Below are positions 32,991 to 41,523 of a DNA stretch of 61,916 nucleotides, piece after piece. The position numbers and the translations under genes are program-made. The notes beneath the pieces were generated by a model. The model ran no database searches and was not told where the DNA came from. It saw only the letters and a list, made by a program, of their open reading frames with translations. Position 1 is the stretch's first letter, and each line of letters starts with the position of its first letter. Location: the NCBI GenBank assembly GCA_034429715.1, contig DAOUFR010000092.1, positions 1 through 61,916 on the forward strand, given 5' to 3'. The stretch comes from CAIMUM01 sp034429715 (GTDB lineage Bacteria > Chloroflexota > Dehalococcoidia > GIF9 > UBA5629).

Positions 32991-33428
32991 ATGCCGAAGA
33001 AATCGACTGAACCTGAAAAAGTCACCGATCGCCGGGGCGCGGCGCCGAAAGGCAAATTCAACTGCAAAAATGTCATTAAGCGCATTGCTCTTTCGGGTCG
33101 CCCCGGTCGCCCCGCCGTTCAATGTCCTTTAAGGGCTTTGTTCAAGGACGGGCTGCCCGCCGAAGCCTACGCCATCTGCGAGGATGAGTATGATGCCTCC
33201 ACCTGGCAGCTTCCTCATCATACCTGCGAGATTGGGCGCAGGCCTCTTGATCAGACCGTTGATTTTGCTCTGCTCGACCTCGCGAGCCGGCTGCTCAGCC
33301 GCTGGGGCGATAACGGCGTCCGCTGCCATGCCCGTCCGGAGCTTATCATCATGGCCGCCCGCCACCTTTCGGATCATTATCGCGCGGCAAAGCGGCAGGT
33401 GCCCGTATCCCTGTGCGTGCTCATATAA
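32991..33428 (+). CDS. Hypothetical phage-block protein
   Basis: An unrecognised 145-residue protein with a basic N-terminus (KFNCKNVIKRIALSGRPGRP) and several Cys (CPLRALF, AICEDEYD, HHTCEIG, VRCHARPE). It starts 2 bp after the preceding gene and is clearly part of the structural operon. Composition suggests a small soluble assembly or regulatory protein. Nothing more can be said. Confidence 0.5.
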   Translation: MPKKSTEPEKVTDRRGAAPKGKFNCKNVIKRIALSGRPGRPAVQCPLRALFKDGLPAEAYAICEDEYDASTWQLPHHTCEIGRRPLDQTVDFALLDLASRLLSRWGDNGVRCHARPELIIMAARHLSDHYRAAKRQVPVSLCVLI

Positions 33429-33440
33429 ATTTCCTGAATA

Positions 33441-33475
33441 TGTCATTGCGAGGAACAAAGTGACGAAGCAATCTA
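33441..33475. repeat. REP-like palindromic repeat
   Basis: TGTCATTGCGAGGAACAAAG then TGACGAAGCAATCT is an imperfect inverted repeat (ATTGCGAGG... ...GAAGCAAT) of the widespread ATTGCGAGGAGCGAAGC type. It lies in the short spacer 33429-33516. Confidence 0.65.
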
Positions 33476-33516
33476 ACTCTTTTAAGGCAGGAAAATAAAT
33501 TTTAAGGAGTAATTAA

Positions 33517-34335
33517 ATGGAAACCACACCCCTGGACGGTTACAAGAAGATCATTGTAACTTTGCTCACCCTCATCGCAGGGTCCCTCGGCCTCTTCATC
33601 ACCGACCCGGCCAAAGCCCAGACCATCGGCCAGTTCCTGATCGATGTTCTCGGTCCGGTCGCCGTCACCCTCGTCGGCGTCATTTACACCATCGTGCAGG
33701 GCAATATCGATAAGGAGAAGGTCAAGGCCGCTCCCATGATCGCTGCCGCCGCCGCTGGTGAAGCGAAGCAATCCCCAAAAGCTGAAAGCGCAGCAGCTCA
33801 GCAGCCAGCCGTTGCGCCCTATGTACCGGCTGCGCCTGCGGATAATTACGTCACTGTCGACCTCGATGCCGCGGTCGGCTCCGCCGAGGAGTCCTGCCGT
33901 AAGGACGGCGTAGAGGTGACCCCTATCAGCCGGGCCTTTTATTTCTATCCCCAGGTCACCCGCTTTGATCTGCGTGAGGTGCCGCGGGAGAAGCGCATAT
34001 GCGAAGCGAAAAGCTTGGTCGATAAGGCTGTCGACCTTTTCAGCGAGGCTTTCAAGTTCCAGACGAAGCTCGCCAAGCCTCCCACCCCGGCCGAGGCCAA
34101 CAATTACCATGCCTTCATGCTCAAGCTGAAAAAGGATTACGAGAAGGCCAACAACCTCACCTGCAGCGATAAGACCTTCGAGGAGCTGCGCAACCTCGTA
34201 TCCTATTTCAACGAGCTGTACAACGCCCAGGACGGACTGGCACAGCTCAGCGGCAAAACCGTGGACTGGTCGATCTATGGGAGCGGCGCTTACACCCCGA
34301 CCCAGGTCGGATGGGACTACGTTAAGTTGCTTTGA
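33517..34335 (+). CDS. Membrane-anchored phage protein, holin-like N-terminus
   Basis: The 272-residue protein starts with two hydrophobic segments (IIVTLLTLIAGSLGLFITD and FLIDVLGPVAVTLVGVIYTI) as in small holins, followed by an Ala/Pro/Lys linker (residues 75-110) and a soluble C-terminal domain with many Lys/Phe (DKAVDLFSEAFKFQTKLAKP). The fusion of a holin-like module with a large domain is odd for a lysis protein; it could instead be an anchoring protein. Function is open. Good Shine-Dalgarno AAGGAG upstream. Confidence 0.5.
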   Translation: METTPLDGYKKIIVTLLTLIAGSLGLFITDPAKAQTIGQFLIDVLGPVAVTLVGVIYTIVQGNIDKEKVKAAPMIAAAAAGEAKQSPKAESAAAQQPAVAPYVPAAPADNYVTVDLDAAVGSAEESCRKDGVEVTPISRAFYFYPQVTRFDLREVPREKRICEAKSLVDKAVDLFSEAFKFQTKLAKPPTPAEANNYHAFMLKLKKDYEKANNLTCSDKTFEELRNLVSYFNELYNAQDGLAQLSGKTVDWSIYGSGAYTPTQVGWDYVKLL

Positions 34336-34391
34336 TCGGCTGCGGCGCCGTCGGAATAATGGCGGCGCCGCCTGTAAAAGGAGGCGTAACC

Positions 34392-34682
34392 GTGTTCAAA
34401 TTCAAAGATCCGTTGGTTGTGGTCCATCGTGATCGAGGCTGTAGCCTGTTCCCTGTATGCCTTGAGTGCCCTTTGCCCAGCTGTATAGAGGATATGCCCT
34501 TCGGCAAGGCGGGATTGCGCATTACGTCCCGCAATGTGGAGATGCTTAATCTGCGGAAGCAGAGCTGGTTGATACGTGAGATCGCCGCTCATTTCAGGGT
34601 ATCCGATCGCACGGTTTACCGGTCGCTGAGCTTGTTTAAGCCGGCCGAAGTGTGCCGCGAGGGCGTGCCGCTGTCTCAATAA
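34392..34682 (+). CDS. Small HTH protein with Cys cluster
   Basis: The 96-residue protein has a CSLFPVCLECPLPSC segment (four Cys in 15 residues, possible zinc or Fe-S site) and then a helix-turn-helix, LIREIAAHFRVSDRTVYRSL. It may be a late-gene regulator. GGAGG at 34380-34384 is 7 bp before the GTG at 34392, which is therefore preferred over the ATG at 34332 that would sit inside the previous gene. Confidence 0.6.
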   Translation: MFKFKDPLVVVHRDRGCSLFPVCLECPLPSCIEDMPFGKAGLRITSRNVEMLNLRKQSWLIREIAAHFRVSDRTVYRSLSLFKPAEVCREGVPLSQ

Positions 34683-34691
34683 GGAGTCGCC

Positions 34692-34889
34692 ATGCCGGAG
34701 GATTTTCAATTGCTGCGCTTTCAGTGCAGTCAATGCGCTTCGGCCTTGAACTTGATTGCGGTCGACCGCACGCGGGGCAAGGCAATCGATATCGAGTTCC
34801 TTTGCTATAACTGCCTGATCGAATCTGACCTCGTAACCGCTGACAAGGCCGTGTTTCACGAGGTAACGGGAGTTAAATCAGCTCTATGA
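34692..34889 (+). CDS. Small zinc-ribbon protein
   Basis: A 65-residue protein with CSQCASALNLIAV and FLCYNCLIES, two Cys-x2-Cys pairs of a zinc ribbon. It begins 9 bp after the HTH gene (AAGGAG upstream) and its end overlaps the following gene start (ATGA). Such tiny ribbons are frequent in phage operons; role unknown. Confidence 0.6.
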   Translation: MPEDFQLLRFQCSQCASALNLIAVDRTRGKAIDIEFLCYNCLIESDLVTADKAVFHEVTGVKSAL

Positions 34890-36652
34890 GGACGCTTTCA
34901 GCAGCTTTATTAGCCGAACAGCGTAAGGCTAACCTCCGCATCCCGCTGGTGAAGCTGGAGGTCGCCGCATATGGCCACCCGGCCGCCGTAGCCGATGCTT
35001 CTTTGCGATGGTCTGATTTCGCCTGGGAGCGGCTCACGTTGGCCACCGATTCAACCACCGTGGGTAGGCACGCCGTCGCCGTCCCAGCCGACGGCTCTGT
35101 TTGCCGGGTCCGCGCCGGCGCCACCATCTATTACCAGCGTGTAACTTCCCCGTCCTCCGGCTCCACCTGGACGTCCTGGACCTCCTGGGGTGGCGGCCTG
35201 GCAAATTCCCCGGTTGCCATTGCCGCTGCCGGTACCGAGGTTATAGCCTTCAGTTCCGACGGCGTATATCTCTACTACAAGAAGAGCACAGACAGCGGCG
35301 CTACCTTCGGCGCATGGACCGCCATGAACAACGCTCGTCCCTGCGAACGAGGCTGCGCGGCGGCCTTCAAATCAAACGGCGATGTCGCAGTCGTCCATGC
35401 TACCGATTTCAACGATCCCACCTCGCTTTATATCCAGCGCCGCACTTCGGGTACCTGGTCCACCGGCCTCGGGCAGATCTCCGGCGACCACGCCATAGCC
35501 GCCCTCGCCCTTTATCATTATCGCGACTGGAATATCCTAGCACTTCTGCTGGACGGCTCGTATATCCGCCTGGCCCGCGGTGTCTACGGCGACGGCGGTG
35601 ATTACACCGCGGGTACCTGGTCCGGCTGGGAGTTTATCAATTCCTATAAGGCGAAGGTCGACTTCAGTGCCGCCATGCGCCTGCGCCAGTTCCGCACCGG
35701 CCGTCCCGGCCGCTACACCCCTACCTATTACGAGCAGGTCAGCTCTGTCATGCAGCAGCGGGCAGTCGATAATCTGGGCGTGGACGATCCCTATCTGGCC
35801 TATCACGCGTCACTGGGAGCGGTTTTTAGCTTCGCCAAAGACAACGCCCCCTGGTTTTACCTTCTCAAGCCGGGCACTGCCTTCAAGGATTCCGACTGGT
35901 CCCGTGCATGGCCGCTCGAAGTAACCGCCACTTACGGCCTGGCCCTGGCCTGTGACGGCACGTATCTCTACGCCACAGCGCCCAATCAGGTATGGCGCAC
36001 CGCCATCCCCTCTTCCTGGGCCCCTCCCGCCGCCGGATCCGGCGCCGGGACCTATTACGAGGTGCCCGTCGCCGATATCTACAAGGTCGCGGAGCAGGTC
36101 AAATCGCTCAGCCCGTCCAATCTCACCGTCCTGCTGAACAATACCTCGCAGCGTTACGATAGCCCAGGCGCGGGCGACGCCAATTACGCCGGCGTTACTA
36201 AGCGCGGCAGCATCGTCAAATTGTCGATCGGCTATGCCTCCGGATTGCTCAGCCCTGCGGGTTATTACTTCATCGAGGAGATAGAGTACACCCGTCTTCC
36301 CGGCAAGCGACTCTTCGCCATCCACGCCGTTGATGCCTGGGGTCTGCTGGAGAAATACGGCTTCAACAGGCCCGTGGAGTGGAACGCGTACTCGGATGAA
36401 AAGACTGTTTACCAGCTCGTGGAGCTTATGTTGCAGTCCGTGGGCGGCTCGATCAGCTATGTTTCCCGCAGCTCGGCCATCACCGCCACCTACCCGCATA
36501 TCACGGTCAGTCCTGGCGAGAACGCCGCCACCGTCCTGCGCCGCCTGCTGGACCTGGTCCCCGATACCATCTATTTCGTCGGCCTCACCGGCTATATCGT
36601 CTATCCCCAGGCCACCGATAACTTCAGCTATTTCCTGAGTTTTCCGCAGTGA
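34886..36652 (+). CDS. Receptor-binding propeller plus tail-hub-like domain, probably truncated
   Basis: The 588-residue protein begins with a beta-propeller-like region with sialidase-type repeats (VYLYYKKSTDSGATFGAWTA, LYIQRRTSGTWSTGLGQISG), then from about residue 385 a different domain, VKSLSPSNLTVLLNNTSQRY and GYYFIEEIEYTRLPGKRLFA, resembling tail-hub/baseplate proteins. It stops abruptly at YIVYPQATDNFSYFLSFPQ. The apparent continuation (ILEASYFASSQEINRVFIAG) is found at the C-terminus of the 37392-39194 protein, so the gene may have been split by an insertion. The start overlaps the previous stop by 4 bp. Confidence 0.55.
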   Translation: MRTLSAALLAEQRKANLRIPLVKLEVAAYGHPAAVADASLRWSDFAWERLTLATDSTTVGRHAVAVPADGSVCRVRAGATIYYQRVTSPSSGSTWTSWTSWGGGLANSPVAIAAAGTEVIAFSSDGVYLYYKKSTDSGATFGAWTAMNNARPCERGCAAAFKSNGDVAVVHATDFNDPTSLYIQRRTSGTWSTGLGQISGDHAIAALALYHYRDWNILALLLDGSYIRLARGVYGDGGDYTAGTWSGWEFINSYKAKVDFSAAMRLRQFRTGRPGRYTPTYYEQVSSVMQQRAVDNLGVDDPYLAYHASLGAVFSFAKDNAPWFYLLKPGTAFKDSDWSRAWPLEVTATYGLALACDGTYLYATAPNQVWRTAIPSSWAPPAAGSGAGTYYEVPVADIYKVAEQVKSLSPSNLTVLLNNTSQRYDSPGAGDANYAGVTKRGSIVKLSIGYASGLLSPAGYYFIEEIEYTRLPGKRLFAIHAVDAWGLLEKYGFNRPVEWNAYSDEKTVYQLVELMLQSVGGSISYVSRSSAITATYPHITVSPGENAATVLRRLLDLVPDTIYFVGLTGYIVYPQATDNFSYFLSFPQ

Positions 36653-36679
36653 CTAAATATATTGCAGAATTTGTTTATG

Positions 36680-37225
36680 CTACCCGATATTATTCTTATT
36701 ATGCCGTCGCTTTTCACTCCAGTTTGCAAGAAACAATATGATGACTACAGCTAAAATACTTATTACTGCAGCAGACCATAATAGAAAATTTTCAATCATT
36801 AAGAGAAGGAATAGTCCACCTATAAATACTATTATTCCAAAAATTTTCGTCACACATAATATCCTTGTTAGACACGTTTCTTCCATAGTTATATTGTTCT
36901 GCTTTTGTCCTAATTTAAAAAATGTGAAAGATATTCCCATTAATGTAATTACTGTCATACGTTGTATTGGGCATTTATCATTAGACAATAGCAGCCACCA
37001 AACTCCTCCTCCTATAAAAATTATAGTGAGAAATATTAACAGGGTGTCGTCCTTAATGTTCTCCCGAATGTTCTTCCAAATGTTCTCTCCATTGTTCTCC
37101 CATCTGGCTAATTGGTTCTGCAAAACCTTTATTACAAAATATAAAATAAAACCCACGCAAAAACTAGAGAAGGTTATCCATGGCGCATTATTTGTGATGC
37201 AACTAATTGTTTCATTTTCCATCAC
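36680..37225 (-). CDS. AT-rich membrane protein inserted in the structural block
   Basis: An unrecognised 181-residue protein with about four hydrophobic segments (ITFSSFCVGFILYFVIKVL, TLLIFLTIIFIGGGVWWLLL, FGIIVFIGGLFLLLMIENFL, AAVISILAVVIILFLAN) and a polar N-terminal loop. It is on the opposite strand to the structural genes and is far more AT-rich than them, the usual look of a moron gene. It lies exactly where the hub-like gene breaks off. Confidence 0.6.
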   Translation of the reverse strand: MMENETISCITNNAPWITFSSFCVGFILYFVIKVLQNQLARWENNGENIWKNIRENIKDDTLLIFLTIIFIGGGVWWLLLSNDKCPIQRMTVITLMGISFTFFKLGQKQNNITMEETCLTRILCVTKIFGIIVFIGGLFLLLMIENFLLWSAAVISILAVVIILFLANWSEKRRHNKNNIG

Positions 37226-37308
37226 GTCAACCTCCTATGCGCATAATCATATCATTCTCGTACCAATTTTCAAGAGGACAAGAGTAGTATGAAAAAGGAT
37301 TCGTGTAA

Positions 37309-37392
37309 ATGAAAACCACCACTTCCGAGCCTGCAAAAGTTAAGCTGCAGCTCAGGTCCCTGTTCAGCCGCCTTCCATCAGGAGCTACATAA
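37309..37392 (+). CDS. Possible 27-aa coupled leader peptide
   Basis: A frame MKTTTSEPAKVKLQLRSLFS ending with TAA at 37390-37392 whose last base is the first of the next ATG (TAATG), so translation would be coupled. AAAGGA precedes it. It may be only a leader or a relic of a broken gene. Confidence 0.3.
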   Translation: MKTTTSEPAKVKLQLRSLFSRLPSGAT

Positions 37393-39194
37393 TGGCATGG
37401 CTTGACGGCTGGCTCAACCGAAGGGAAATCACCATAGACAACACCTACGTTGACGCAGCCCTCTCAAATTTCCCTGTCATCGTCAGAATGCAGAATCTCG
37501 CCGTCAATGGCAATTTTGAATCCGGTGTAACGTCCTGGTCGCCCTCCAACTGCACCGCGATCCGCGTTGGCCACATGAAGAAGATCGGCTCTTATTGCAT
37601 GAAGCTCACCGCTACCGCCGCCGGCGCTTACGCTTATCAGCAGTGCGGCGGCACCATTTATCCCGAATTTGCCGGCAAAGTTTATTCAGCATCCGCTTGG
37701 GTATGGGCTGACACCCCTAATACTGCGCGCGTCGGCATATATCCTACTTCCACCGGTTATTATTCCGCCTATCATCCCGGCGATTCCACCTGGCGATTGT
37801 TGACTGCTTCCTGCACTGTGCCTTCATCCCCCACCCGCCTTTTAGCCACCTTGTGGGTTAATGTAAACGGAACTACCGCTTATTTCGATGGGGTGTTTGT
37901 GCATGAAGGCGCGCCCCCTGATCCCTGGCACTTCTTCTCGCGCTCGCTCAGCACAGGTTATGATACCCGCTTCACTTCTTCTGATGGTACCACCCTGCTC
38001 AAGTTCGAACGCGCTCGCTGGGATGCCGCAAACGGCATCGCAGAGTTTTACGTAAAAGTCCCCTCTGTGTCAGCCTCCGCCCCCACCAGTATTTACCTGT
38101 ACTATAACAACCCCTACGCCGCGAACAACGCCGACCCGACCAATGTTTGGGATGCTAACTATAAGGCTGTCTGGCACATGGCGGATGCTACTACTTCCAC
38201 TATTGCCGATAGCACCTCCAATGCCAGCACAGGCACCAAGTTAGCCGCCAATCAACCCATCCAGGCCAACCATCGCTTCGGTCTCGGCCAGAATAATGAC
38301 GGCGTCGACGATTATATCGCCACCTCCGGGACCGGCCAGTCCGGGTCCTTCACCATCAGCGGCTGGCTTAACAAGCAGGGCGTCTCCGGCACGACTCCCG
38401 GCTACGGAACTTTCATCGGGTCAGCCTCCGCTAACAGGCTGCTTATTCCCGATGGCGGCGCTGATCTGTTGGCGCAGATGGGCGCAGGCAACCACAATGC
38501 GGGCTTGGCCTTTCCTTTGCTCGCCTGGGTGCATGTTGCTTATGTTTACAATAGCTCCACCACCACCGCGCAGTGGTTTGTTAACGGCGTGGCGGGCGCG
38601 ACTAAAGTGGGCGCGATCTCCCTGGCCGCCTTCCGTATCGGTCATTACGGCACCGCAGCTTATATGTGGAACGGCTTCATTGATGAGGTCCGCCTTTCAA
38701 ATACCAACCGCTCCGCCGCATGGATAAAGGCCGATTATTACGCCTCTGAGGGCGGCCTGCTTTCTATCGGCGCTGTTCAGTATCCCGACCAGCACCTTAT
38801 ACTCGAGGCTTCCTATTTCGCTTCCTCTCAGGAGATCAACCGCGTGTTCATTGCCGGTGAGGATCGCTCCGGCAATCCGGTCAGCGGCACAGCTAAATTG
38901 GACGCGGAGATCTCGCTTATCGGCGAGCGACTCGAAATGCGGCATAACCCCGCAGCCTACACCGCGGCCGTGTCCGGCGCCGTGGCCACCGCCATGCTGG
39001 CTAAAAATCGCCTCGACCAGCGGCGGGCGGAGCTGCTTATCCCGCCGCATTGCGGCCTGGAGATATGGGACGTGCTGGCCGTCTATGACCCTGTAGCCAA
39101 CCAGGAAACCTTCTACCGCGTCGCGGGCTATCGGCTTGAGTACGACACTTTCAAAGGAGCTTACTTCCACCGCTTGCAGCTCTGCGCAGTTTGA
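37392..39194 (+). CDS. DUF2341/LamG-like adhesin fused to a tail-hub C-terminal fragment
   Basis: A 600-residue protein. Residues 1-35 (WLNRREITIDNTYVDAALSN) plus 190-260 (PTSIYLYYNNPYAANNADPT then VWHMADATT) are typical DUF2341; residues 295-450 form a LamG/concanavalin-type carbohydrate-binding domain (GSFTISGWLNKQG, WVHVAYVYNSSTTTAQWFVN, GFIDEVRLSN). The last 140 residues switch to another domain (QEINRVFIAGEDRSGNPVSG) that looks like the missing end of the upstream hub-like protein. It likely recognises surface sugars. Confidence 0.6.
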   Translation: MAWLDGWLNRREITIDNTYVDAALSNFPVIVRMQNLAVNGNFESGVTSWSPSNCTAIRVGHMKKIGSYCMKLTATAAGAYAYQQCGGTIYPEFAGKVYSASAWVWADTPNTARVGIYPTSTGYYSAYHPGDSTWRLLTASCTVPSSPTRLLATLWVNVNGTTAYFDGVFVHEGAPPDPWHFFSRSLSTGYDTRFTSSDGTTLLKFERARWDAANGIAEFYVKVPSVSASAPTSIYLYYNNPYAANNADPTNVWDANYKAVWHMADATTSTIADSTSNASTGTKLAANQPIQANHRFGLGQNNDGVDDYIATSGTGQSGSFTISGWLNKQGVSGTTPGYGTFIGSASANRLLIPDGGADLLAQMGAGNHNAGLAFPLLAWVHVAYVYNSSTTTAQWFVNGVAGATKVGAISLAAFRIGHYGTAAYMWNGFIDEVRLSNTNRSAAWIKADYYASEGGLLSIGAVQYPDQHLILEASYFASSQEINRVFIAGEDRSGNPVSGTAKLDAEISLIGERLEMRHNPAAYTAAVSGAVATAMLAKNRLDQRRAELLIPPHCGLEIWDVLAVYDPVANQETFYRVAGYRLEYDTFKGAYFHRLQLCAV

Positions 39195-39208
39195 GTGAGG
39201 TTATTGAT

Positions 39209-39496
39209 ATGAAAAACAAGTACGCGCCGCTGTTTGTCATGCCCCCAGCCCCTCGATTACCCGCACCGTTTACCCGCTGCCCTGTGTGTGGCGGCACCAC
39301 CACCATGGGCGATTATTACGAGAACGGTGTACGGCGCGTTTGTTCACTGTGCTATTCGTGCGACACACGCTGGGATCTTCAGGGCGCTCTTATTCATCAC
39401 GGTTCCGTTGTCCGTTTGCCCCTCGTCCATAATCTCACTCTCACAGAGGATGACGCTGGATATATTCCAGCCGTTAAATGCGGCCGCAAAGGATGA
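39209..39496 (+). CDS. Zinc-ribbon protein of the phage block
   Basis: A 95-residue protein with CPVCGGTTTMGDYYENGVRR then CSLCYSCDTRWDLQG, two or three Cys-x2-Cys pairs of a zinc ribbon. The C-terminal part is polar. ATG 39209 is preferred; a TTG at 39191 is in frame but overlaps the preceding stop. Role unknown. Confidence 0.6.
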   Translation: MKNKYAPLFVMPPAPRLPAPFTRCPVCGGTTTMGDYYENGVRRVCSLCYSCDTRWDLQGALIHHGSVVRLPLVHNLTLTEDDAGYIPAVKCGRKG

Positions 39497-39502
39497 AAAA
39501 CG

Positions 39503-39528
39503 TTAGGGCGTTGCTTCAGCTGCGCCCG
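39503..39528. repeat. Host interspersed repeat (GCGTTGCTT type) in element B
   Basis: TTAGGGCGTTGCTTCAGCTG followed by CGCCCG matches, on the opposite strand, the second unit of the chromosomal repeat at 731-756. It sits between two small genes of the element. Confidence 0.6.
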
Positions 39529-39544
39529 TGTAGGAGATGTTAAT

Positions 39545-39718
39545 ATGAAAGACCTGTTTATCTGGTTCTGCGTAGCCTTTATCGCCGTATCGGCCTGTAT
39601 CATCAGCTATCGTTGCGGCTACGCCGCGAGCCAGGCTGCTTGCCCGGTAAAATACGCCGTCTGCGAGAACGGCACCTGCGTCTTAACCGATAAAGCTCCA
39701 GCGTATCCGGAAAAATAG
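39545..39718 (+). CDS. 57-aa single-helix membrane protein
   Basis: A short gene: MKDLFIWFCVAFIAVSACII is a hydrophobic segment, followed by a Cys-containing tail (ACPVKYAVCENGTC). AGGAG lies about 7 bp upstream. It could be exported with the tail outside; similar tiny proteins occur near phage lysis genes but no lysis module is seen here. Confidence 0.55.
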   Translation: MKDLFIWFCVAFIAVSACIISYRCGYAASQAACPVKYAVCENGTCVLTDKAPAYPEK

Positions 39719-39759
39719 GATATCAGGCTCTGCCAGGTCTTGGTTGTTTTCTAAAATTA

Positions 39760-40101
39760 CTAGTTTTTATAGATTTCCTTTATTTTCTTAATAGCATGTA
39801 TGCTGATCTTGTATGGTATATATGCGAATATTGTTGCTATTACAGCACTCAATAATCCAACGAGTATAAAAACAATTGTATATGGAGTAGGATTGCCTAA
39901 AATATTTGATAAGACTGGATTAATTGCAAATGAAGTTAACAGATTGATTCCAATTGTTGCTAACCACATGTAAGTTAGCAGTTTATTTGATTTCTTTTCG
40001 TATTCTATAGACATACTCTGTATGGGTAAAGTATCGACTTTTATCTCACATGTAGGCACATCAAAATGCATATCCTTTCCTTTGCTCATTTCATACCTCA
40101 T
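39760..40101 (-). CDS. Small two-helix membrane protein
   Basis: The 113-residue protein has a polar N-terminus (FDVPTCEIKVDTLPIQSMSI) and two hydrophobic segments, LLTYMWLATIGINLLTSFAI and YTIVFILVGLLSAVIATIFA, ending in a Lys-rich tail. I do not recognise it. It lies downstream of the MarR/HEPN module on the same strand and, being AT-rich, belongs to the cargo rather than the capsid block. Confidence 0.5.
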   Translation of the reverse strand: MRYEMSKGKDMHFDVPTCEIKVDTLPIQSMSIEYEKKSNKLLTYMWLATIGINLLTSFAINPVLSNILGNPTPYTIVFILVGLLSAVIATIFAYIPYKISIHAIKKIKEIYKN

Positions 40102-40159
40102 ATATTTGGAATAACTGGTTGTTTTAGTGACCTCTCGACGTAAATTAGTCCAAGTATAA

Positions 40160-40930
40160 TCACAGTCTTTGGCTACAGAAATGATCTGTTGCAGCGATCA
40201 ATACTTTGAGCGTATCACTTACCCAAATGCGTCGTGATGCTGTTGTTTTTTCGTCAATTGGTAAATCGTACAGCCATTGGTCTACAGGAGCTTTAATATT
40301 ATCTGGGATAGTCGCCATCCCATCCCGTTCTCCGCCTCTATAGAATGACCGTGGTGGCATTCCACGATGTGTAAGTACATCGCGTACCTCGCCCAATTTT
40401 TTATATATATTGTCTTTAATACATTCATCCATCATTACTGTGATGCAATCTGTGGGGAAGCAGGTTTGAAATTTCTCTTTTACGCTTGATGGATATATAT
40501 TTCTTAGTTTATCGGCATCAGCTATAGAAAAAACATCCGGTTTTAGAATTGAAGCTATGCAATAGTTTGAATAGAAAAAGCTTTCGATCTCCGCAGTTGC
40601 ATTTGCAAAGAAACCAAATAAGGCTTTGCCTTGGTTATATCGTTCTTCAAAAATTGGTGAATTTGAATATTCAATAACGGAGGCCGTAAATTGATCATCA
40701 TACTCAAATAATGCTCGATAGCGATAAGCGACACCCTTCCATCCTAAACCAAATGATATCCATTGTGCTCGATGAGTGTCCTTACATTTTAGAAGGGCAG
40801 AACTTACTTTATCGTATTGATGCGCTGGGAAATCGGGTGGCATTTGATAACCTACAGAGGATAGAACTGTCCAACCAGCATGCTTATCAATAATTTTTGG
40901 TTGTTTATTCAGAAACTTCTCTAACCACAT
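40160..40930 (-). CDS. 256-aa HEPN-like protein of the MarR module (element B copy)
   Basis: This is the paralogue of 13813-14583, same length, with long identical runs (KALFGFFANAT, GEVRDVLTHRGMPPRSFYRG, DNIKAPVDQWL). R-x4-H in RDVLTH is the possible HEPN active site, kept in both copies, which supports its importance. It follows the MarR gene (41050-41523) with a spacer that is also strongly similar to the element-A spacer. It may be a stress-released effector against competing elements. Function is inferred. Confidence 0.6.
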   Translation of the reverse strand: MWLEKFLNKQPKIIDKHAGWTVLSSVGYQMPPDFPAHQYDKVSSALLKCKDTHRAQWISFGLGWKGVAYRYRALFEYDDQFTASVIEYSNSPIFEERYNQGKALFGFFANATAEIESFFYSNYCIASILKPDVFSIADADKLRNIYPSSVKEKFQTCFPTDCITVMMDECIKDNIYKKLGEVRDVLTHRGMPPRSFYRGGERDGMATIPDNIKAPVDQWLYDLPIDEKTTASRRIWVSDTLKVLIAATDHFCSQRL

Positions 40931-41049
40931 GTGTCCCTGCTATATCTGATATTTAATCTGGGTTTGTCCATTTCAATTTGCTACTATGCGATTATCAGCC
41001 GTTCGTTGCACGCAAGTTGGAATACCTTAAACGGCGTATCTTATTTATC

Positions 41050-41523
41050 TTAAGGCCAGGGCAGCGCTTTAGGGCTAAGGCGGAGTTCTTTCATCCCTGC
41101 CTCTTTTATTTCAGCCAGGGTTGCTTTAAGCTGCCTTTGCTGCTCCCCGGTCAGCTTTGAAAGTACGTGCGTCGTGCCTTTCAGCTCCATGGCTTTTTTA
41201 AGAGCCTTTTCGCCCCTGGAGGTTAGCGTTATGCGGATCTGGTTGCTGCGCTTCATGTTCTTGGTCCTGTCGATCAGCCCGTGCCCTTCCATTCGCTTGA
41301 GTATGCCGGATACGGAATGCGCCTCGCGCAGCATCATCCTTCCGATTTTAGCGGGTGTTACATCTTTGCCCATGGCGTCCACCAGGAAGAGTATGTCCGC
41401 GGCTGTCGCTGATAGTTTCTGGGGCAGTAGTTCCCTCTCTCGCACCTTAACCAGTATGTCCGCAACCTGTGTTATCTGCGCCACAAGGGTGTAATCTTTA
41501 TCCGCCTTGATTTTCTGTGTCAA
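41050..41523 (-). CDS. MarR-family transcriptional regulator (element B copy)
   Basis: A 157-residue winged-helix regulator, close paralogue of 13219-13692: shared QKIKADKDYTLVAQI at the start and KALPWP/KALSWP at the end. Differences cluster in the HTH and wing (MMLREAHSVSGILKRMEGHG, NMKRSNQIRITLTSRG), so operator preference may have diverged. It starts at TTG with GGAGG 6 bp upstream, whereas the element-A copy uses ATG. A TTGACA-containing promoter-like sequence lies at about 41600-41625 on this strand. Confidence 0.85.
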   Translation of the reverse strand: MTQKIKADKDYTLVAQITQVADILVKVRERELLPQKLSATAADILFLVDAMGKDVTPAKIGRMMLREAHSVSGILKRMEGHGLIDRTKNMKRSNQIRITLTSRGEKALKKAMELKGTTHVLSKLTGEQQRQLKATLAEIKEAGMKELRLSPKALPWP

